A stretch of 5,754 nucleotides of DNA from Candidatus Omnitrophota bacterium (GTDB taxonomy: Bacteria > Omnitrophota > Gorgyraeia > Duberdicusellales > 4484-171), in contig JAQUOR010000114.1 in assembly GCA_028717025.1 (NCBI GenBank), positions 1 through 5,754 on the forward strand. Direction: 5' to 3'. The first letter of the stretch is position 1, and every line of letters starts with the position of its first letter. A model generated the notes under the pieces. It had not been told where the DNA came from. It did not search any database and was given only the letters and a program-made list of their open reading frames with translations. The position numbers were made by a program, and so were the translations under genes. This document shows positions 5,009 to 5,754 of the stretch, in pieces.

Positions 5009-5754
5009 CTATTTTTTTTCCGGTATGATCGCTATCCCCGGTAATTGTTTACCTTCTAAAAGTTCCAACGACGCTCCGCCGCCGGTTGAAACGTGGGAAA
5101 GTTTATCGGCAACGCCGAATTTTTTAGCCGCGGATGCCGAATCCCCTCCGCCGACGATTACCGAGGCATTTTTTAACGTAGCCAAAAAGAGAGCGATCTC
5201 TTTTGTGCCCAAAGCATACGCATCTTTTTCGAAAATACCCACAGGTCCGTTCCAGAGTATGGTCCTGGCAGTTGCAAGTTCGTTCTTAAATAGCGCAATT
5301 GTTTTTGGCCCTATGTCTACGCCTAAAAGGCCCGAAGGTATAGTATCGACAGTAAGTTTTTTGGTCGGGGCATCGAGGTTGTCAATGACGAGGTGATCAA
5401 CGGGTAAAACTATTTTTACTTTTTTTTGTGCGGCATCAGCCAGGATTTTCTTTGCTAAATCAAGCTTATCGGCCTCTACGCGTGAACTGCCCACATCTTC
5501 GCCTTTGCTTTTTAGAAAGGTGTACGCCATTGCTCCGCCGATAAGAATAGTATCGGCTTTTTCCAAGAGATTGCCGATGACGCCGATTTTATCGGAGACC
5601 TTGGCCCCGCCCAAGATGACAACGTAGGGTTTCTTTGGATCAAGCGCCGCAGCAAGCGACGTTACTTCTTTCTCCATTAAAAACCCTAAGCAGCTGGGCA
5701 GAAATTTTGCAATAATGGTGGTTGAGGCATGCGCGCGGTGCGCCGTGCCAAAGG
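5009..5754 (-). CDS. pgk: Phosphoglycerate kinase, C-terminal part (5' end outside window)
   Basis: Phosphoglycerate kinase transfers phosphate from 1,3-bisphosphoglycerate to ADP in cytosolic glycolysis, and works in reverse in gluconeogenesis. The frame is open from the right edge to a TAG stop and gives 247 residues plus a split codon. Numbering from the edge, I see the N-domain motif FGTAHRAHAS (1-10; its Arg belongs to the 3-phosphoglycerate site), GGAKVSDK (48-55, nucleotide-phosphate Lys), WNGPVGIFE (167-175), GGGDS (201-205) and STGGGASLE (222-230, nucleotide loop). Family members are about 390-400 residues, so roughly 150 N-terminal residues lie outside. The ATG at 5677 (MEKEV) is internal, because family motifs continue in frame upstream of it. 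No frameshift or lost key residue is seen in the visible part. tpiA follows 60 nt downstream with no convincing terminator between, which suggests co-transcription. The identification is secure. Confidence 0.98.
   Translation of the reverse strand, partial: FGTAHRAHASTTIIAKFLPSCLGFLMEKEVTSLAAALDPKKPYVVILGGAKVSDKIGVIGNLLEKADTILIGGAMAYTFLKSKGEDVGSSRVEADKLDLAKKILADAAQKKVKIVLPVDHLVIDNLDAPTKKLTVDTIPSGLLGVDIGPKTIALFKNELATARTILWNGPVGIFEKDAYALGTKEIALFLATLKNASVIVGGGDSASAAKKFGVADKLSHVSTGGGASLELLEGKQLPGIAIIPEKK

Noticed and set aside
5009..5677. pgk starting at the ATG at 5677 as a complete short gene
   Set aside because: The frame continues upstream to the window edge with conserved pgk sequence (FGTAHRAHAS), so 5677 is an internal Met and the gene is only cut by the window.

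Overview
The window is almost fully coding, and every gene I can support lies on the minus strand, so transcription runs right to left. In that order it holds the C-terminal part of phosphoglycerate kinase (pgk, cut by the right edge), triosephosphate isomerase (tpiA), the Sec translocon subunit SecG (secG), an exported family-5 peptide-type ABC solute-binding protein, and a long open frame cut by the left edge. That last frame starts as a type IV pilin/pseudopilin-like protein and continues as a right-handed parallel beta-helix. No rRNA, tRNA, CRISPR array, insertion sequence or phage gene was seen. The longest non-coding gap is about 60 bases.

The organism looks like a Gram-negative (diderm) bacterium of moderate GC content. 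It has a soluble, Sec-exported solute-binding protein with an ordinary type I signal peptide rather than a lipobox, and an FTLIE-type pseudopilin. The pgk-tpiA-secG order is widespread in bacteria and is not diagnostic. Pseudopilin-like proteins carrying large beta-helix regions, beside secG and an isolated solute-binding protein, remind me of uncultured PVC-type lineages such as Omnitrophota. This is an impression from gene style, not a demonstrated placement.

Layout: pgk (right edge to 5009) and tpiA (4948-4193) encode lower-glycolysis enzymes and are separated by 60 nt. secG (4180-3752) follows tpiA after 12 nt and is probably translationally coupled to it. A 54-nt spacer between secG and the solute-binding protein gene (3697-1946) holds an 11-bp perfect inverted repeat plus a 7-mer whose complement occurs on both sides of it, so mutually exclusive hairpins are possible over the weak ribosome-binding site. 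The last gene (1902 to beyond position 1) has a near-consensus sigma70 promoter just upstream. Its -10 box is only 8 nt from the ATG and there is no Shine-Dalgarno, which suggests a separate transcription unit with a leaderless or nearly leaderless mRNA.

Functionally, pgk and tpiA are central carbon metabolism and secG is general protein export. The last two genes encode exported or surface proteins that would depend on Sec and probably on a prepilin peptidase. Most of the window is ordinary housekeeping. The parts worth a second look are the pseudopilin/beta-helix protein, its promoter, and the secG-to-SBP spacer.
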